From NCBI RefSeq assembly GCF_014023275.1, contig NZ_CP054698.1, positions 6,471,001 through 6,535,000 on the forward strand: a DNA stretch of 64,000 bases, in the 5' to 3' direction. This document shows, piece by piece, positions 42,607 through 52,522 of this stretch. Under the pieces are notes generated by a model that was given only the letters and a program-made list of their open reading frames with translations, searched no databases and had not been told where the DNA came from. This stretch comes from Nostoc edaphicum CCNP1411. GTDB taxonomy: Bacteria; Cyanobacteriota; Cyanobacteriia; Cyanobacteriales; Nostocaceae. The position numbers and the translations under genes were made by a program. Within the stretch, counting starts at the first letter, position 1. Every line of letters starts with the position of its first letter.

Positions 42607-43566
42607 ATGAAAAAATCTATCGTTTATCGATACCCTATTTATGGACTAATTGGGTTAATATCCTTAACAACTATATTAATAAGCACAGCAACATCTGCCC
42701 TAACACAGTTAGCAGGCGATTCCCCAATTGGGCAAACTCCTATCTCTGCTTCTAATTTAATCTGGCCGACTCAAGGGTTTATTTCTCAAGGCTTCCGCAA
42801 ATATCAACATGAAGGAATTGATATTGCAGGCGCATCTGGAACTCCTATTGTTGCTGCTGCATCCGGTACAGTTGTCAAAGCAGGTTGGGATAATTGGGGA
42901 TTAGGCAATGCCATAACTATTAAACATCTCGACGGCAGCATTACTGTTTATGGACATAATCGCCGTTTATTAGTGAGCAAGGGTCAACAGGTCATTCAAG
43001 GTCAAATTATTGCCGAGATGGGATCTACAGGCAATAGTACAGCACCTCATCTACACTTTGAAGTTTATCCAAATAGTCGAATAGCAGTTGACCCCCTGCG
43101 TCTGTTGACATCCTTAACTGCAAGTGTTAACTCCGCTTCTCAAGTTCAACAAGTGGATAACTCGAACCGCCCAGTCTCGCCACCTCCAGTAGCAATTCAA
43201 GTTTCACCTTCACAGCCAATTCCCATAGATTTTGCACCTATAAGCACTGATACTAAATGTAATGGAATTACTGTTATTGAAGGTGAGACTGCAAGCATTC
43301 GTGTAAAAGTCTGTGAAGAAAATGGTCAGTTATTTTATATTGGGCAGTTAAAGCAAGACCGAAGTCAGCCTATAAAGATCACAGCTTTGAATATTGGTAA
43401 AAACAGATATCGAGCAAATAATGGCAGTTTTTCTTATTTAATCACTCCTGAAAAAGTGGAAGTTTGGCGAAATGGCAGTCAGATTCGTTCTGACCGCTTT
43501 TTTACCGGAAACACACGGAAGGCAGATAGCTTCGAAGTAAATCCCTCAAAATTTTTGGGATTTTGA
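42607..43566 (+). CDS. M23-family peptidase (LytM-like), exported
   Basis: A murein endopeptidase or its inactive regulator. The ATG at 42607 gives a signal or anchor segment (YRYPIYGLIGLISLTTILI). The M23 domain has the Zn ligands His68 and Asp72 in YQHEGIDIAG and His148/His150 in APHLHFEVYP, so it looks active. A Pro-rich linker and an unassigned beta-rich domain of about 110 residues (ITVIEGETASIRVKVCEENG) follow; the latter is common behind M23 domains in cyanobacteria. It is 140 bp downstream of the linker gene and probably unrelated. Confidence 0.88.
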   Translation: MKKSIVYRYPIYGLIGLISLTTILISTATSALTQLAGDSPIGQTPISASNLIWPTQGFISQGFRKYQHEGIDIAGASGTPIVAAASGTVVKAGWDNWGLGNAITIKHLDGSITVYGHNRRLLVSKGQQVIQGQIIAEMGSTGNSTAPHLHFEVYPNSRIAVDPLRLLTSLTASVNSASQVQQVDNSNRPVSPPPVAIQVSPSQPIPIDFAPISTDTKCNGITVIEGETASIRVKVCEENGQLFYIGQLKQDRSQPIKITALNIGKNRYRANNGSFSYLITPEKVEVWRNGSQIRSDRFFTGNTRKADSFEVNPSKFLGF

Positions 43567-43670
43567 GGGATTTACGTCTTTCAAGTGGGGGTGGAATAGG
43601 GAGTCTCTTTATGAAGAATTTTAGCGATCGCCTAAACTAAAAGTAAGCATCTTTTATCCACATCACACCT

Positions 43671-44246
43671 ATGGTTCAGTCTTCTAATCAACGTCTAACT
43701 CTAGAAGAATTTCTCGCACTTCCCAAAGGAGATATTACATACGAGTTTGTTAACGGTGAAGCTGTACCCAAGTATAAAGATAATGAAATGTCACCAAAAT
43801 TTTTTCATAGTTCGACTACTGGTGCTTTATTTATACTATTGTCTGCATGGGCACAAGCAAAGGGTCGGGTTGTGATTGAATGGGCAATTAAACTAACACG
43901 AAATCAACAAGATTGGATGCCTGTGGCCGATCTGACCTATATTTCTCATAACCGTCTTCCTGCTGATTGGCTATTAGACGAAGCTTGTCCTGTCGCACCT
44001 GAATTAGTCATCGAAATCATTTCACCTGGTCAAACTTTTGGTGAAATTGTAGAAAAAGCTACTGATTATCTGAAAGCTGATGTTTCTCGTGTTTGGGTGG
44101 TTGATACAAAAGCTAGAACTGTAACTGTATTTGCGCCATCTTCCTTGCCGATTACTTATCGATCTCATCAAATAATTACTGATGATTTACTACCAGAATT
44201 GGAAATTACCCCTCACGCAATCTTTCAACAAGCTGGATTACCCTAA
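43671..44246 (+). CDS. Uma2-family (DUF820) putative restriction-like nuclease
   Basis: This 191-residue protein of the Uma2 family is very common and multicopy in cyanobacteria. The PD-(D/E)xK-like core is visible: LTLEEFLALP at the start, VADLTYIS with the acidic residue, PELVIEIISPGQT, KATDYLKADVSRVWVVD. No partner gene is seen. Function is unproven; these are thought to be nucleases linked with mobile DNA. It is flanked by repeat DNA. Confidence 0.85.
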   Translation: MVQSSNQRLTLEEFLALPKGDITYEFVNGEAVPKYKDNEMSPKFFHSSTTGALFILLSAWAQAKGRVVIEWAIKLTRNQQDWMPVADLTYISHNRLPADWLLDEACPVAPELVIEIISPGQTFGEIVEKATDYLKADVSRVWVVDTKARTVTVFAPSSLPITYRSHQIITDDLLPELEITPHAIFQQAGLP

Positions 44247-44327
44247 AGTTTCATCAGGAATCAACAGTTTTTAGCGATCGCTATTTTATGGCATCCAGCG
44301 AATTGAATTTTCTGAACACTATCCCAA

Positions 44328-44430
44328 TATAGTTCAGTTAAGGGCTAATTTTACAAAATTGTGGGTTTTCGAGACGCGATAAATCGCCGTCTCTACAAGT
44401 GTTTTGGTCTTATCTGAACTGTATTGAACA
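44328..44430. repeat. Palindromic repeat GTTCAGTTAAG...CTTATCTGAAC
   Basis: The outer arms TAGTTCAGTTAAG and CTTATCTGAACTG enclose GAGACGCGATAAATCGCCGT and CTACAAGTGTTTTGG. An inverted copy lies at about 58889-58976, and the core palindrome also appears at 30250-30292. Confidence 0.7.
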
Positions 44431-44641
44431 CTATCCTGCTTGAAGATGATGCAGATAACAAATAGTTAACCTCAGCTTAGAAATTACTTAGCACAAAGTC
44501 AAATTCTTCAATCAAGCTACAGGCTAGGTCAATTAAACCAGTTTTGTTAGATACACTCAGCAGGGTAGTAGAGTGAAAAACCTTTTGTTCGTCCCTCTCC
44601 TCGCAGAAGAAGGAAAATTTTATCTCTACAATGCCAAACAA

Positions 44642-47026
44642 TTAATCCCACCAAAAAAACAAGTCGTCACTTGAGCGGAGACTCTCAGCTAACCGCTCTA
44701 CCGAACCACAGCCTTGGTCTACAATATCGGGGCAAAAATCATACATGCGATCGGCAAGTCCTTCAGGGTCTTCGATGGGGGTGAGGAAACGGCCTTCGAG
44801 AGTATCATGAGCAACTAAGGTCAAAATAAAAGGCTGCACTGCTTCAAGTTCTCGTAGCCACTCCACAACATAACCAGGGCCGACACCATAGTTACAACCA
44901 TTTGTTTGATGTAGGGCAATCACATCATATTTATCTGTGGTTGGCAAAACATAAAGTTGTTTCGGCCCTTCTGCGTCGTAATATTTGTCTGGCTCGTAGA
45001 CAAAACAACCCCGTTGTAAAAACTGTTGTTGTAAATCTTCGGTTTTAATATCACTTCGGTGTTTGCTGTTCACATGAACTTTAAACCAGCCGGGAATATC
45101 ATACATAGGTACTGGCTGACTGCCACAAATCTCACCTAAATCTGCAACTGCTTTTTGATATTTAGGGTTCTGGGCTGCTTGGGAAAAGTCTGGACGGGGT
45201 AGTTCTACTCCCCAGCGTTTATCGTCGTCGCTGTTGTTTTTTTCATCATCTTCATCTTGTTCATCCCATCGTCGTTTTTCAACACCATACTGAACCAGCA
45301 TCTCTATGACATTATGGTGATGAAATAAATCTGCCACAGTTATTGCAGTGTCACCATCTTTAGAAACGGCATTGACATCAGCACCCCGTTCAATCAGCAT
45401 TTGAATTAGCTCTAAATGTTCTTCCTTTTGTACTGCCTCTATTAAAGGAGTGTGATCTTCATTATTTTTAGCGTTGACATTTGCTCCTGACTCTATGAGA
45501 AATTTTGCCAGTTCTATATGGGTATTTCTCAAAGCCATCAAAAGCGGCGTATCTCCCGCTATATCTTGCTGATTGATGTTTACTCCTGCCTGCATTAATA
45601 TTTGCACAACCTCTAGATGTCCGTTGATGCAAGCAAGACATAGGGCATCTCTTACAAAACAATCCCGTGCTTGAAGATTCGCTTGATGTGAAACTAGTAG
45701 TTGGACGATGTTTTTATATCCCTTAATTGCTGCTAGCATCAAGGGAGTTATGCCCAAAAACAATCTCATCGCAGTAAATGACTCGTAATCGTCTGAAATA
45801 ATCCCACAAGGTTGTCGTTGATTGACATCAACAATATCAGTGGCATTGATATCAGCACCTGCATCAAGCAGCAAATTTACAACCTCTAAATGTCCAGTTG
45901 ATGCTGCTAACATCAACGGCGTGCGGTTCTTTGTCTTTCTTCTTTGGTCGCGTGCATTCACGTTAGCACCTTCAGACAACCATGCACGTACAGCTACAAC
46001 ATCTCCCTGTTCGGCGGCGTTCAGCAGATGTTCCTCTTGACTTCCCCTTGGTGCATCCACACCAAACTGACGCAGAACTTCTAGAACCTGTGAATGTTCG
46101 TTTCGGACTGCCCAATCATAGGCTGATAATCCCTCGCCATCTTTACAGTAGGGGTCAGCACCTGCTGCCAATAATACTGCTAAAGCTTCTCCATGACCGC
46201 AACGTGCTGCCAGAATTGCTGGGAAGGTGTCAACTGCAATTTCTGGTTTAGCAATGTTGGATGTGGCAAGCTTCGCCCGATTTGCGGCAATATCAATAGA
46301 TTCAATGGTTTCGCCCACCTCAGACAATGGTGCATCTCCAGTTTCAACTGCGTCGAGCTTTTCAAATGCTTTACTAAGAGTCTCCAAAGTATTGAATGCT
46401 GTTTTTAACGCAGATCCAGCCTGTCTTTGAATTGTGGCATGATTGATTGTAATTCCTGATGTCAAAATATTGACATCTGCGCCAGCAGCTATCAGCCCTC
46501 TAATTACTGCTGCTGAACCTTGTGCTGCTGCCATTGCGATGGGTGGAATACTACCAAACTTTGTTGTCTTGCTTGGGTTCGCACCTGCGGCAATGAGTTT
46601 TAAAGCAATATTGAAGTTGCCTTTTTCAATAGCTTTTAATAAAGGGGTTGAAAGCATACTGCCGTCATCAACATCAGCACCCGCAGCAACTAACAGATCA
46701 ACGATTTCCCCATTTCCTACTCTTGCCGCTTCTTGTAATGGGTTGCCACCATAGGTTGATACGTTAATATCTGCACCCCTAGCAAGCAAAACTCTCACGG
46801 TTTCCACTCGACCTGTCATAACTGCCCAAACTAACGAGTGTCTGAGTGAGGAATCATCAGCACCAGCTTCAATTAACGCACATTTAATTTCATCTGGGCC
46901 GTAGCGTGCGAGTTCATAGGCTGTTTCATCACCTTTCTTGACATTTGGGTTTGTGCCTGTAGCCAATAATTCTTTTACACGCTGGGCATCACGCGACTCA
47001 ATAGCGGCAATTAACTGGTCATCCAT
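44642..47026 (-). CDS. Large ankyrin-repeat protein with C-terminal DUF4253
   Basis: This 794-residue cytoplasmic protein has ankyrin repeats at about 1-215 and 265-590 (LLAAGADPYCKDGEGLSAYD, LLDAGADINATDIVD, LMQAGVNINQQDIAGDTPLL). A non-ankyrin helical insertion lies at about 215-262 (TAFNTLETLSKAFEKLDAVE), an Asp/Glu-rich linker at about 592-615, and a C-terminal domain of about 110 residues ends LADRMYDFCPDIVDQG then DLFFWWD, which I assign to DUF4253. Ankyrin arrays bind proteins; DUF4253 proteins are often seen with polymorphic toxin immunity, but no toxin is near. Function unknown. Confidence 0.8.
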   Translation of the reverse strand: MDDQLIAAIESRDAQRVKELLATGTNPNVKKGDETAYELARYGPDEIKCALIEAGADDSSLRHSLVWAVMTGRVETVRVLLARGADINVSTYGGNPLQEAARVGNGEIVDLLVAAGADVDDGSMLSTPLLKAIEKGNFNIALKLIAAGANPSKTTKFGSIPPIAMAAAQGSAAVIRGLIAAGADVNILTSGITINHATIQRQAGSALKTAFNTLETLSKAFEKLDAVETGDAPLSEVGETIESIDIAANRAKLATSNIAKPEIAVDTFPAILAARCGHGEALAVLLAAGADPYCKDGEGLSAYDWAVRNEHSQVLEVLRQFGVDAPRGSQEEHLLNAAEQGDVVAVRAWLSEGANVNARDQRRKTKNRTPLMLAASTGHLEVVNLLLDAGADINATDIVDVNQRQPCGIISDDYESFTAMRLFLGITPLMLAAIKGYKNIVQLLVSHQANLQARDCFVRDALCLACINGHLEVVQILMQAGVNINQQDIAGDTPLLMALRNTHIELAKFLIESGANVNAKNNEDHTPLIEAVQKEEHLELIQMLIERGADVNAVSKDGDTAITVADLFHHHNVIEMLVQYGVEKRRWDEQDEDDEKNNSDDDKRWGVELPRPDFSQAAQNPKYQKAVADLGEICGSQPVPMYDIPGWFKVHVNSKHRSDIKTEDLQQQFLQRGCFVYEPDKYYDAEGPKQLYVLPTTDKYDVIALHQTNGCNYGVGPGYVVEWLRELEAVQPFILTLVAHDTLEGRFLTPIEDPEGLADRMYDFCPDIVDQGCGSVERLAESLRSSDDLFFWWD

Positions 47027-47111
47027 AATATTTTATACCTACCTATTCGGAGTTATCTAGTTATTTTGCCCATTCAACTCCAACTAGTGTCTAAATAGTT
47101 AACACCAAAAT

Positions 47112-48152
47112 CTACTGTGGAAAAACTTTTACACTATCACTGGCTATAGATAATTCCACCCTTGTACCCACAGGTAACGCGGTATCAGTCATCGTCCGCG
47201 CATGGAGTTCTTTACCAGAGGGAGTTTGTAAACAATATTGATATTCACGTCCTAAAAACCTTCGGGTGCGGACAACTACGGGCGCATCGGTATTAGGCTT
47301 TAAGATAAAATCTTCTTGGCGGATCATGATTTCGCCATTATCATCGGTATGATTTGCTGTTAACTCAAAACTGCCGATTTCTGTTTTCCATAAATTCCCT
47401 TGACGATGGGCGGGAAGGAAATTAGCCTGAGTCACAAATTCAGCGACAAATCTTGATGCTGGATAAGTATAAATTTCTTCTGGTGTGCCTATTTGCTCTA
47501 AATGTCCTTGGCGCATCACACCCACTATATCTGAAATAGCTAATGCTTCTTCTTGATCGTGAGTAACAAAAATTGCTGAAGTACCCGCCGCTTTGAGAAT
47601 GTCGCGCACTTCTTCTCGCAAGCGCAACCTAACTTGAATATCAAGATTGCTCAAGGGTTCATCTAAAAGCATGAGTTGAGGTTGGGGTGCTAAAGCACGG
47701 GCGAGTGCAACCCGCTGCTGTTGCCCACCTGAGAGTTCGTAAGGGTAACGTTTTTCTAAGCCTTCGAGTCTCACCAAATTAATGACTTCGGCTATGCGTT
47801 TTTGTATTTGTTCTTTACTGAAATGTTTCAACCCAAAAGCCACATTTTCTGACACATTTAGATGGGGAAACAGGGCATAATCTTGAAAAACAACGCCGAT
47901 GTCGCGCTGTTCGGCTGGGATGCAAGTAGAACGATCGCAAACTACCTGTTCACCAATTTTAATTTCTCCTACTTGCGATCGCTCAAAACCAGCAATCATT
48001 CTCAACAGTGTAGTTTTACCACAACCAGATGGGCCGAGCAATCCCAAGATATCTCCTTGTTGCAACGTCAAAGATACGTTATCTACAGCAGGGAAGGCAC
48101 TTTCTGCAAACCGCTTGGTGACATTTTGTAAATCTAGAATTACTTGTTGCAT
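47112..48152 (-). CDS. futC: Iron(III) ABC transporter ATP-binding protein
   Basis: This 346-residue ATPase drives ferric iron uptake with the permease encoded just upstream. It shows Walker A LGPSGCGKTTLL, signature LSGGQQQRVALARAL, Walker B LMLLDEPLSNLD, the switch His in FVTHDQEEA, and a C-terminal TOBE-like regulatory domain (about 240-346), as in FbpC/FutC. It is last in the minus-strand order futA-futA-futB-futC, 62 bp after the permease gene. Confidence 0.88.
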   Translation of the reverse strand: MQQVILDLQNVTKRFAESAFPAVDNVSLTLQQGDILGLLGPSGCGKTTLLRMIAGFERSQVGEIKIGEQVVCDRSTCIPAEQRDIGVVFQDYALFPHLNVSENVAFGLKHFSKEQIQKRIAEVINLVRLEGLEKRYPYELSGGQQQRVALARALAPQPQLMLLDEPLSNLDIQVRLRLREEVRDILKAAGTSAIFVTHDQEEALAISDIVGVMRQGHLEQIGTPEEIYTYPASRFVAEFVTQANFLPAHRQGNLWKTEIGSFELTANHTDDNGEIMIRQEDFILKPNTDAPVVVRTRRFLGREYQYCLQTPSGKELHARTMTDTALPVGTRVELSIASDSVKVFPQ

Positions 48153-48214
48153 AGGAAGTGGAGAGTACTATAGTTCAATTACTTGAAAAGTTTCAAATCA
48201 GTAGAGGTGGAATT

Positions 48215-49852
48215 CTATAAGTGATTTACTCCTTCTACCTCCTGCCTACTGCCTCCTGTCTCCTTCAAGACTTGCTCTTTTTTTACGTTCTCTTGAGATA
48301 GCACCAATAAAGTTGAACCCATAGAAACTAGTAGCATAGCTAATGAAGCCGCCGCCGCATCGGCAAAATCTACATTTTCTGTGGCTTGCCAAATTTGCAT
48401 TGCTAAAGTACTAAAGCCAATAGGCGCTAACAGCATGGTGGCTGGTAGTTCTTTGATTGCTGTGAGAAACACCAGCACCGCACCACTCAACACACCCGGT
48501 TGTACCAGAGGGAGGGTAACTTCTCTTAAAGTTTGCCAAGCATTCCTACCTAGACTACGGGCTGATTCTTCTAGCTGCGGATTGACTTGCAAAAGCGAAC
48601 TGCGGACTGTTCCCACTGATTGCGGTAAAAATAAAACTAAATATGCAAATATCAGCATCGGCAGAGTTTGGTACAGTGCTGGCAAATAGTTGGCACCAAA
48701 AAATACCAAAGATAAGGCAACAACAATTCCCGGAACTCCAAAACCGATGTAAGAACAGCGTTCAATTATGGCGGTGATTTTACTCGGAAATCTGACTGCT
48801 AAAATTGCTACTGGTAAGGCAAAGATGGTGGTAGCTAAAGCTGCGAGTCCAGCCGCGCCAATGGAGTTGAGAACGGTGGGGAATAAATTGGGGAAAGTGT
48901 AGCCACCGTTAAGTCCGCGAATCAGCCAAAATAAGGTGATACCTACTGGCAAAACTACACCGAAGCTAGTAATTAGCAGACAGAAGCCGAAAGCTGGCCA
49001 TTTCCAAATTCCCAATTTGACAATTTTGGGTGGACGTAGAGAAGCGGAGCCACGACTATAATAAGCTGCACGCGATCGCATTCGATATTCCAGCCACAAA
49101 ATCAGCAGCACCAATGTCACCAACATCAAAGATAAGGCTGCGGCTGAGTTCCGATTAAAACTAGTTTTATATTGTAAAAAAATTGCCCGCGTAAAGGCAT
49201 CAAATCGCATCAGCGAAGGTGTACCAAAGTCGCGCAAGGCATATAAAGCGACTAATAATCCACCTGCAATCAGTGATGGTTTCAACTGTGGCAAAACTAC
49301 CTTAAAAAAGGTTTCTCTACTACCATAGCCCAAACTACGAGATGCTTCTTCTAGAGATGGATCAATACCTTGTAATCCAGAACGCACACTAAGCAGCATA
49401 TAGGGATAGGTAAACAAAGTAATTGCCAAAACTGTCCCAGGAAAACCATAAATTGAAGGTAATTCTTCTACTCCTAATGGTTGAAGCAATAACTGCAAAA
49501 AGCTACCCCGTGGTGCCAAAGTTGCAATCAAGGCAAAACTGCCTACATAGCTAGGAACCGCTAAGGGTAATGTTGTCGCCACTAACCAGAAACGTCTTCC
49601 TGGTAAGTCTGTCCGCACTGTTAAAAACGCCAATGGTACGGCAATTAGTGTGGAAAATAATGTTACCGTTGCCGCCATTGCCGCACTGTTGAAAAAGACC
49701 ATGATATTGCGGGGACGAGAAATCAATTCCCAGAACTCTTCCCCGCCAATACCTGCGGTGCGAATTACTAAGTATAGCAATGGCAGGGCAATGGCAATTG
49801 CCACTACCGCTGCCGATAATGTGAGAAATAATGGAGGGCGAACCGCTTTCAA
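48215..49852 (-). CDS. futB: Iron(III) ABC transporter permease
   Basis: This is a 545-residue membrane protein made of two fused permease halves of about six helices each. Each half has an EAA loop: EEASRSLGYGSRETFFKVVL (first half) and EESARSLGRNAWQTLREVTL (second half), the contact sites for the ATPase. This double-permease layout is that of FbpB/FutB ferric iron transporters. The start codon lies 3 bp after the binding-protein stop, so translation is probably coupled. Confidence 0.9.
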   Translation of the reverse strand: MKAVRPPLFLTLSAAVVAIAIALPLLYLVIRTAGIGGEEFWELISRPRNIMVFFNSAAMAATVTLFSTLIAVPLAFLTVRTDLPGRRFWLVATTLPLAVPSYVGSFALIATLAPRGSFLQLLLQPLGVEELPSIYGFPGTVLAITLFTYPYMLLSVRSGLQGIDPSLEEASRSLGYGSRETFFKVVLPQLKPSLIAGGLLVALYALRDFGTPSLMRFDAFTRAIFLQYKTSFNRNSAAALSLMLVTLVLLILWLEYRMRSRAAYYSRGSASLRPPKIVKLGIWKWPAFGFCLLITSFGVVLPVGITLFWLIRGLNGGYTFPNLFPTVLNSIGAAGLAALATTIFALPVAILAVRFPSKITAIIERCSYIGFGVPGIVVALSLVFFGANYLPALYQTLPMLIFAYLVLFLPQSVGTVRSSLLQVNPQLEESARSLGRNAWQTLREVTLPLVQPGVLSGAVLVFLTAIKELPATMLLAPIGFSTLAMQIWQATENVDFADAAAASLAMLLVSMGSTLLVLSQENVKKEQVLKETGGSRQEVEGVNHL

Positions 49853-49855
49853 CTG

Positions 49856-50866
49856 TTACAAAACTCCTGCCTGCTGTAATAAATTCAACGTTGCTGGCAA
49901 ATCATCTAAATCTGTCAAGTTAACATTGGGTGGATTTAGTTTACTGATTGGCACTTGTTTTGATGGTGCTGGGATTCCTTTTACTAAAGGATATTCATTA
50001 GTTTCTTGAGCAAAGTAATTTTGTGAACTCTGTTTGAGCAGGTAATCAATTAAAGCTTCTACATCAGCTTTTTGATCTGTGGTTTTCGTAATAGCTACTC
50101 CTGCCACATTAATCATTGATCCTGCATCTTTGCTTGTGTAGTGGTGGGCAACAGGAAAGTTCGGATTATCTTTTTTGAAGCGATACAAGTAATAATTATT
50201 CACTAAACCGAGATGAACTTCTCCACGTCCCACAGCTTCAACGATCGCAGCGTTTTTGCCGTAATCTTTGACACCATTAGCTTTCATGGCTTTGAGCCAT
50301 TGGAGAGTCTTTGCATCGCCATCTAAGACTCGCATTGCCGTAACAAATGACTGAAATGAGCCGTTTGTGGGTGCCCAGCCGACTTTCCCGCGCCATTTCG
50401 ATTCTGTTAACTGCGAAATTGATGTCGGTAGTTCCCCTTTTTTAACTAGCTTTGTATTGTAGTCAATTACACGGGCGCGACCGGAAATTCCTAGCCAATG
50501 TCCTTTAGCAGAACGAAAGCGAGAATCAACCTTGTTTAGCAGTTTAGAGGCAATTGGTAGCGTTACCTGTTTTTTCTCCAAAGTGCCTAAAGCACCAGCG
50601 TCTTGAGCAAAAAACAAGTCTGTACGGCTATTTTTCCCTTCTTCTAAAAGTGCGATCGCTAACTCAGCAGTATCGCCATAACGCACTTGAATATCCTGAT
50701 TCAAGTCTTTTTTGGCTTTCTCAATTAAGGGGCCAATTAGTTTTTCTTCTCTGCCTGAATAGATCACGAGGGTTTTCGTTTGGGCATTTACAGCCACCCC
50801 GATTCCCCAACCGAGCGTTACAGCTAGAGCTAACGCTGAAACTTTCAGCAATGGTAAACTTTTCAA
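49856..50866 (-). CDS. Iron(III)-binding periplasmic protein, FutA type
   Basis: This FutA-type binding protein has LVIYSGREEKLIGPLIEKA, RYGDTAELAIALLEEG, GWAPTNGSFQSFVTA and the paired tyrosines in LVNNYYLYRF that bind ferric iron. I prefer the TTG at 50866 as start: GGAGG lies eight bases upstream and it gives a clean signal peptide (KSLPLLKVSALALAVTLGWG, cleaved near VNAQ). The GTG five codons upstream lacks such a site. The product is about 336 residues. It is one of two tandem paralogues here, directly coupled to futB. Confidence 0.88.
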   Translation of the reverse strand: MKSLPLLKVSALALAVTLGWGIGVAVNAQTKTLVIYSGREEKLIGPLIEKAKKDLNQDIQVRYGDTAELAIALLEEGKNSRTDLFFAQDAGALGTLEKKQVTLPIASKLLNKVDSRFRSAKGHWLGISGRARVIDYNTKLVKKGELPTSISQLTESKWRGKVGWAPTNGSFQSFVTAMRVLDGDAKTLQWLKAMKANGVKDYGKNAAIVEAVGRGEVHLGLVNNYYLYRFKKDNPNFPVAHHYTSKDAGSMINVAGVAITKTTDQKADVEALIDYLLKQSSQNYFAQETNEYPLVKGIPAPSKQVPISKLNPPNVNLTDLDDLPATLNLLQQAGVL

Positions 50867-51021
50867 TTTCCAATCCTCCACCTTAATACTTACCAGGAAG
50901 TTTTTGCAATAATCTTGGTATTCTCAACCTTTACCATTAACCTGTACTGGTAAGCAATAAACTTTCTCAAAAAGTTTAGATTTTTCCTACTCTTGTCAGA
51001 TGAATTCCAACTTACAGCAGG

Positions 51022-52098
51022 TTATATGACTTGTACTTGCTGCATGAGCTTGAGTGTTGTCTCTAAATCGCTAAGATTACTCAAGTCGATTTTTTGAGTT
51101 TGTTTTTTAATTTCTTGGAGAGATTTTAGTTTACCTTTGGGCGCAACAGCCGAAGTTAGAGGATACTCAAAAGTTTGATTAGCAAAGTAGTTTTGGGCAT
51201 TTTCATTCAGCATGAATTCGACAAATTTTTGAGCAATATTGGGATGTTTGGCGCTGTTAAGAATGGCTACGCCTGCAACATTTACCAAGGAACCCACATC
51301 ATCGGTAAAATGATGCTCAACTGGAACTTGAGGATTATCTTGTTTGATTCGTTCTAGATAATAATGATTGACAAATCCCACACCAATTTCGCCGCGAGAT
51401 AAGGCTTCTACGATCGCAGTATTATTAGGATAAACTTTAGCATTGTTAGCTTTAATGCCTTCTAACCATTGCCTAGCCTTGTCTTCTCCTTCTGCAACTC
51501 GTAAGGCGGTGACAAAGGATTGAAAGGAACCATTTGTAGGTGCCCAACCAATTTTACCTTTCCATTTCGGTTCAGTAAAGCCAAAAATAGACGATGGTAA
51601 TTCACTCGGCTGTACTGACTTAGAGTTGTAATCTACTGTCCGCACTCTCCCCGTAATACCTACCCATCTTCCCTCTGGTGAGCGATAGGTACTATCTACC
51701 TGATTCAGAAGAGATGTTGGTAATTCTACGACTCGATTTGCTTTTTGCATAGCTCCGAGGGCGCTAGCATCTTGAGCGAAGAAGACATCTGCGGGACTGT
51801 TTGCCCCTTCTTCCAAAATTGCTGATGCTAACTCAGCAGTATCGCCGTAGCGGACTTGTACCTTCGCATTGGTTTGTTGCTCAAATTGTTTGATAAGCTC
51901 ACCAATGAGTTTTTCGTTGCGTCCTGAGTATATTACTAGCTCTTTTTCTAATACACCACTAGCAGCCGTAGCTGGTGTAGCTTGCCCTGAAGGCGATTCG
52001 GCAGTATCGGTGGGAGTTTGATTAGGATTACAAGCGATCGCTAATCCCCCACTAGCAGTTGCTAGTCCAACTATATAGACAAACTTACGGCGCTTCAT
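51022..52098 (-). CDS. Iron(III)-binding protein, second FutA paralogue, Tat-type signal
   Basis: This 358-residue paralogue of the neighbouring protein shares LVIYSGRNEKLIGELIKQF, RYGDTAELASAILEEGANS, GWAPTNGSFQSFVTALR and VNHYYLERIK. The N-terminus MKRRKFVYIVG fits a twin-arginine signal (RRxF), followed by IACNPNQ, so it may be exported folded, as described for FutA2 of Synechocystis. A 155-bp gap separates it from the second binding protein gene. A palindrome 40-57 bp upstream is a candidate Fur site. Confidence 0.9.
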   Translation of the reverse strand: MKRRKFVYIVGLATASGGLAIACNPNQTPTDTAESPSGQATPATAASGVLEKELVIYSGRNEKLIGELIKQFEQQTNAKVQVRYGDTAELASAILEEGANSPADVFFAQDASALGAMQKANRVVELPTSLLNQVDSTYRSPEGRWVGITGRVRTVDYNSKSVQPSELPSSIFGFTEPKWKGKIGWAPTNGSFQSFVTALRVAEGEDKARQWLEGIKANNAKVYPNNTAIVEALSRGEIGVGFVNHYYLERIKQDNPQVPVEHHFTDDVGSLVNVAGVAILNSAKHPNIAQKFVEFMLNENAQNYFANQTFEYPLTSAVAPKGKLKSLQEIKKQTQKIDLSNLSDLETTLKLMQQVQVI

Positions 52099-52137
52099 AA
52101 TTTTCTTCCACCAGAATTAAAACTATTACCTAAAATT

Positions 52138-52155
52138 ATCAATAATTTTATTGAT
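52138..52155. promoter_or_regulatory. Palindrome upstream of the iron transporter genes (Fur-like)
   Basis: ATCAATAA, TT, TTATTGAT is a perfect 18-bp palindrome 40 bp upstream of the first fut gene. AT-rich palindromes of this kind are typical of ferric-uptake-regulator operators in cyanobacteria. The match to a strict Fur consensus is only partial. Confidence 0.45.
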
Positions 52156-52522
52156 TAAATATATCGATAATATCATAAACTGGTTTTACGATTGACTAAC
52201 ACACAAAAAATTATATTTTTTCTAACCCAAGATTTTACAGCAAATTTTACTCATTTTATCTTGTTTCGCCGCGACTTATACTTGCCAGAGCTAGCGATAA
52301 ATTAGAGTTTACAAACATTATCTTGAAGAGTTTTTTACCTTGAGTATTGATAAGAATTTTGAATAAAGTCCTAAGAAATACTTGATATTAATTTCCATTA
52401 AATCAAAAAGGTTGCCTTTAAGCAACCAGATACAGATGGGAATTATTTTCGTGTGGAAATGAGTGTGAGGTAAGCTAATCGGCATTTAACTTGCATCATC
52501 AGGGCGGGCAAGATGCCATTGG
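52156..52522. other. Intergenic region, left part
   Basis: AT-rich, no ORF or known RNA recognised. It probably contains the promoter of the fut genes. Near 52500 begins the GGGCGGGCAAGATGCCA sequence that flanks MITE-like element B. Confidence 0.4.
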
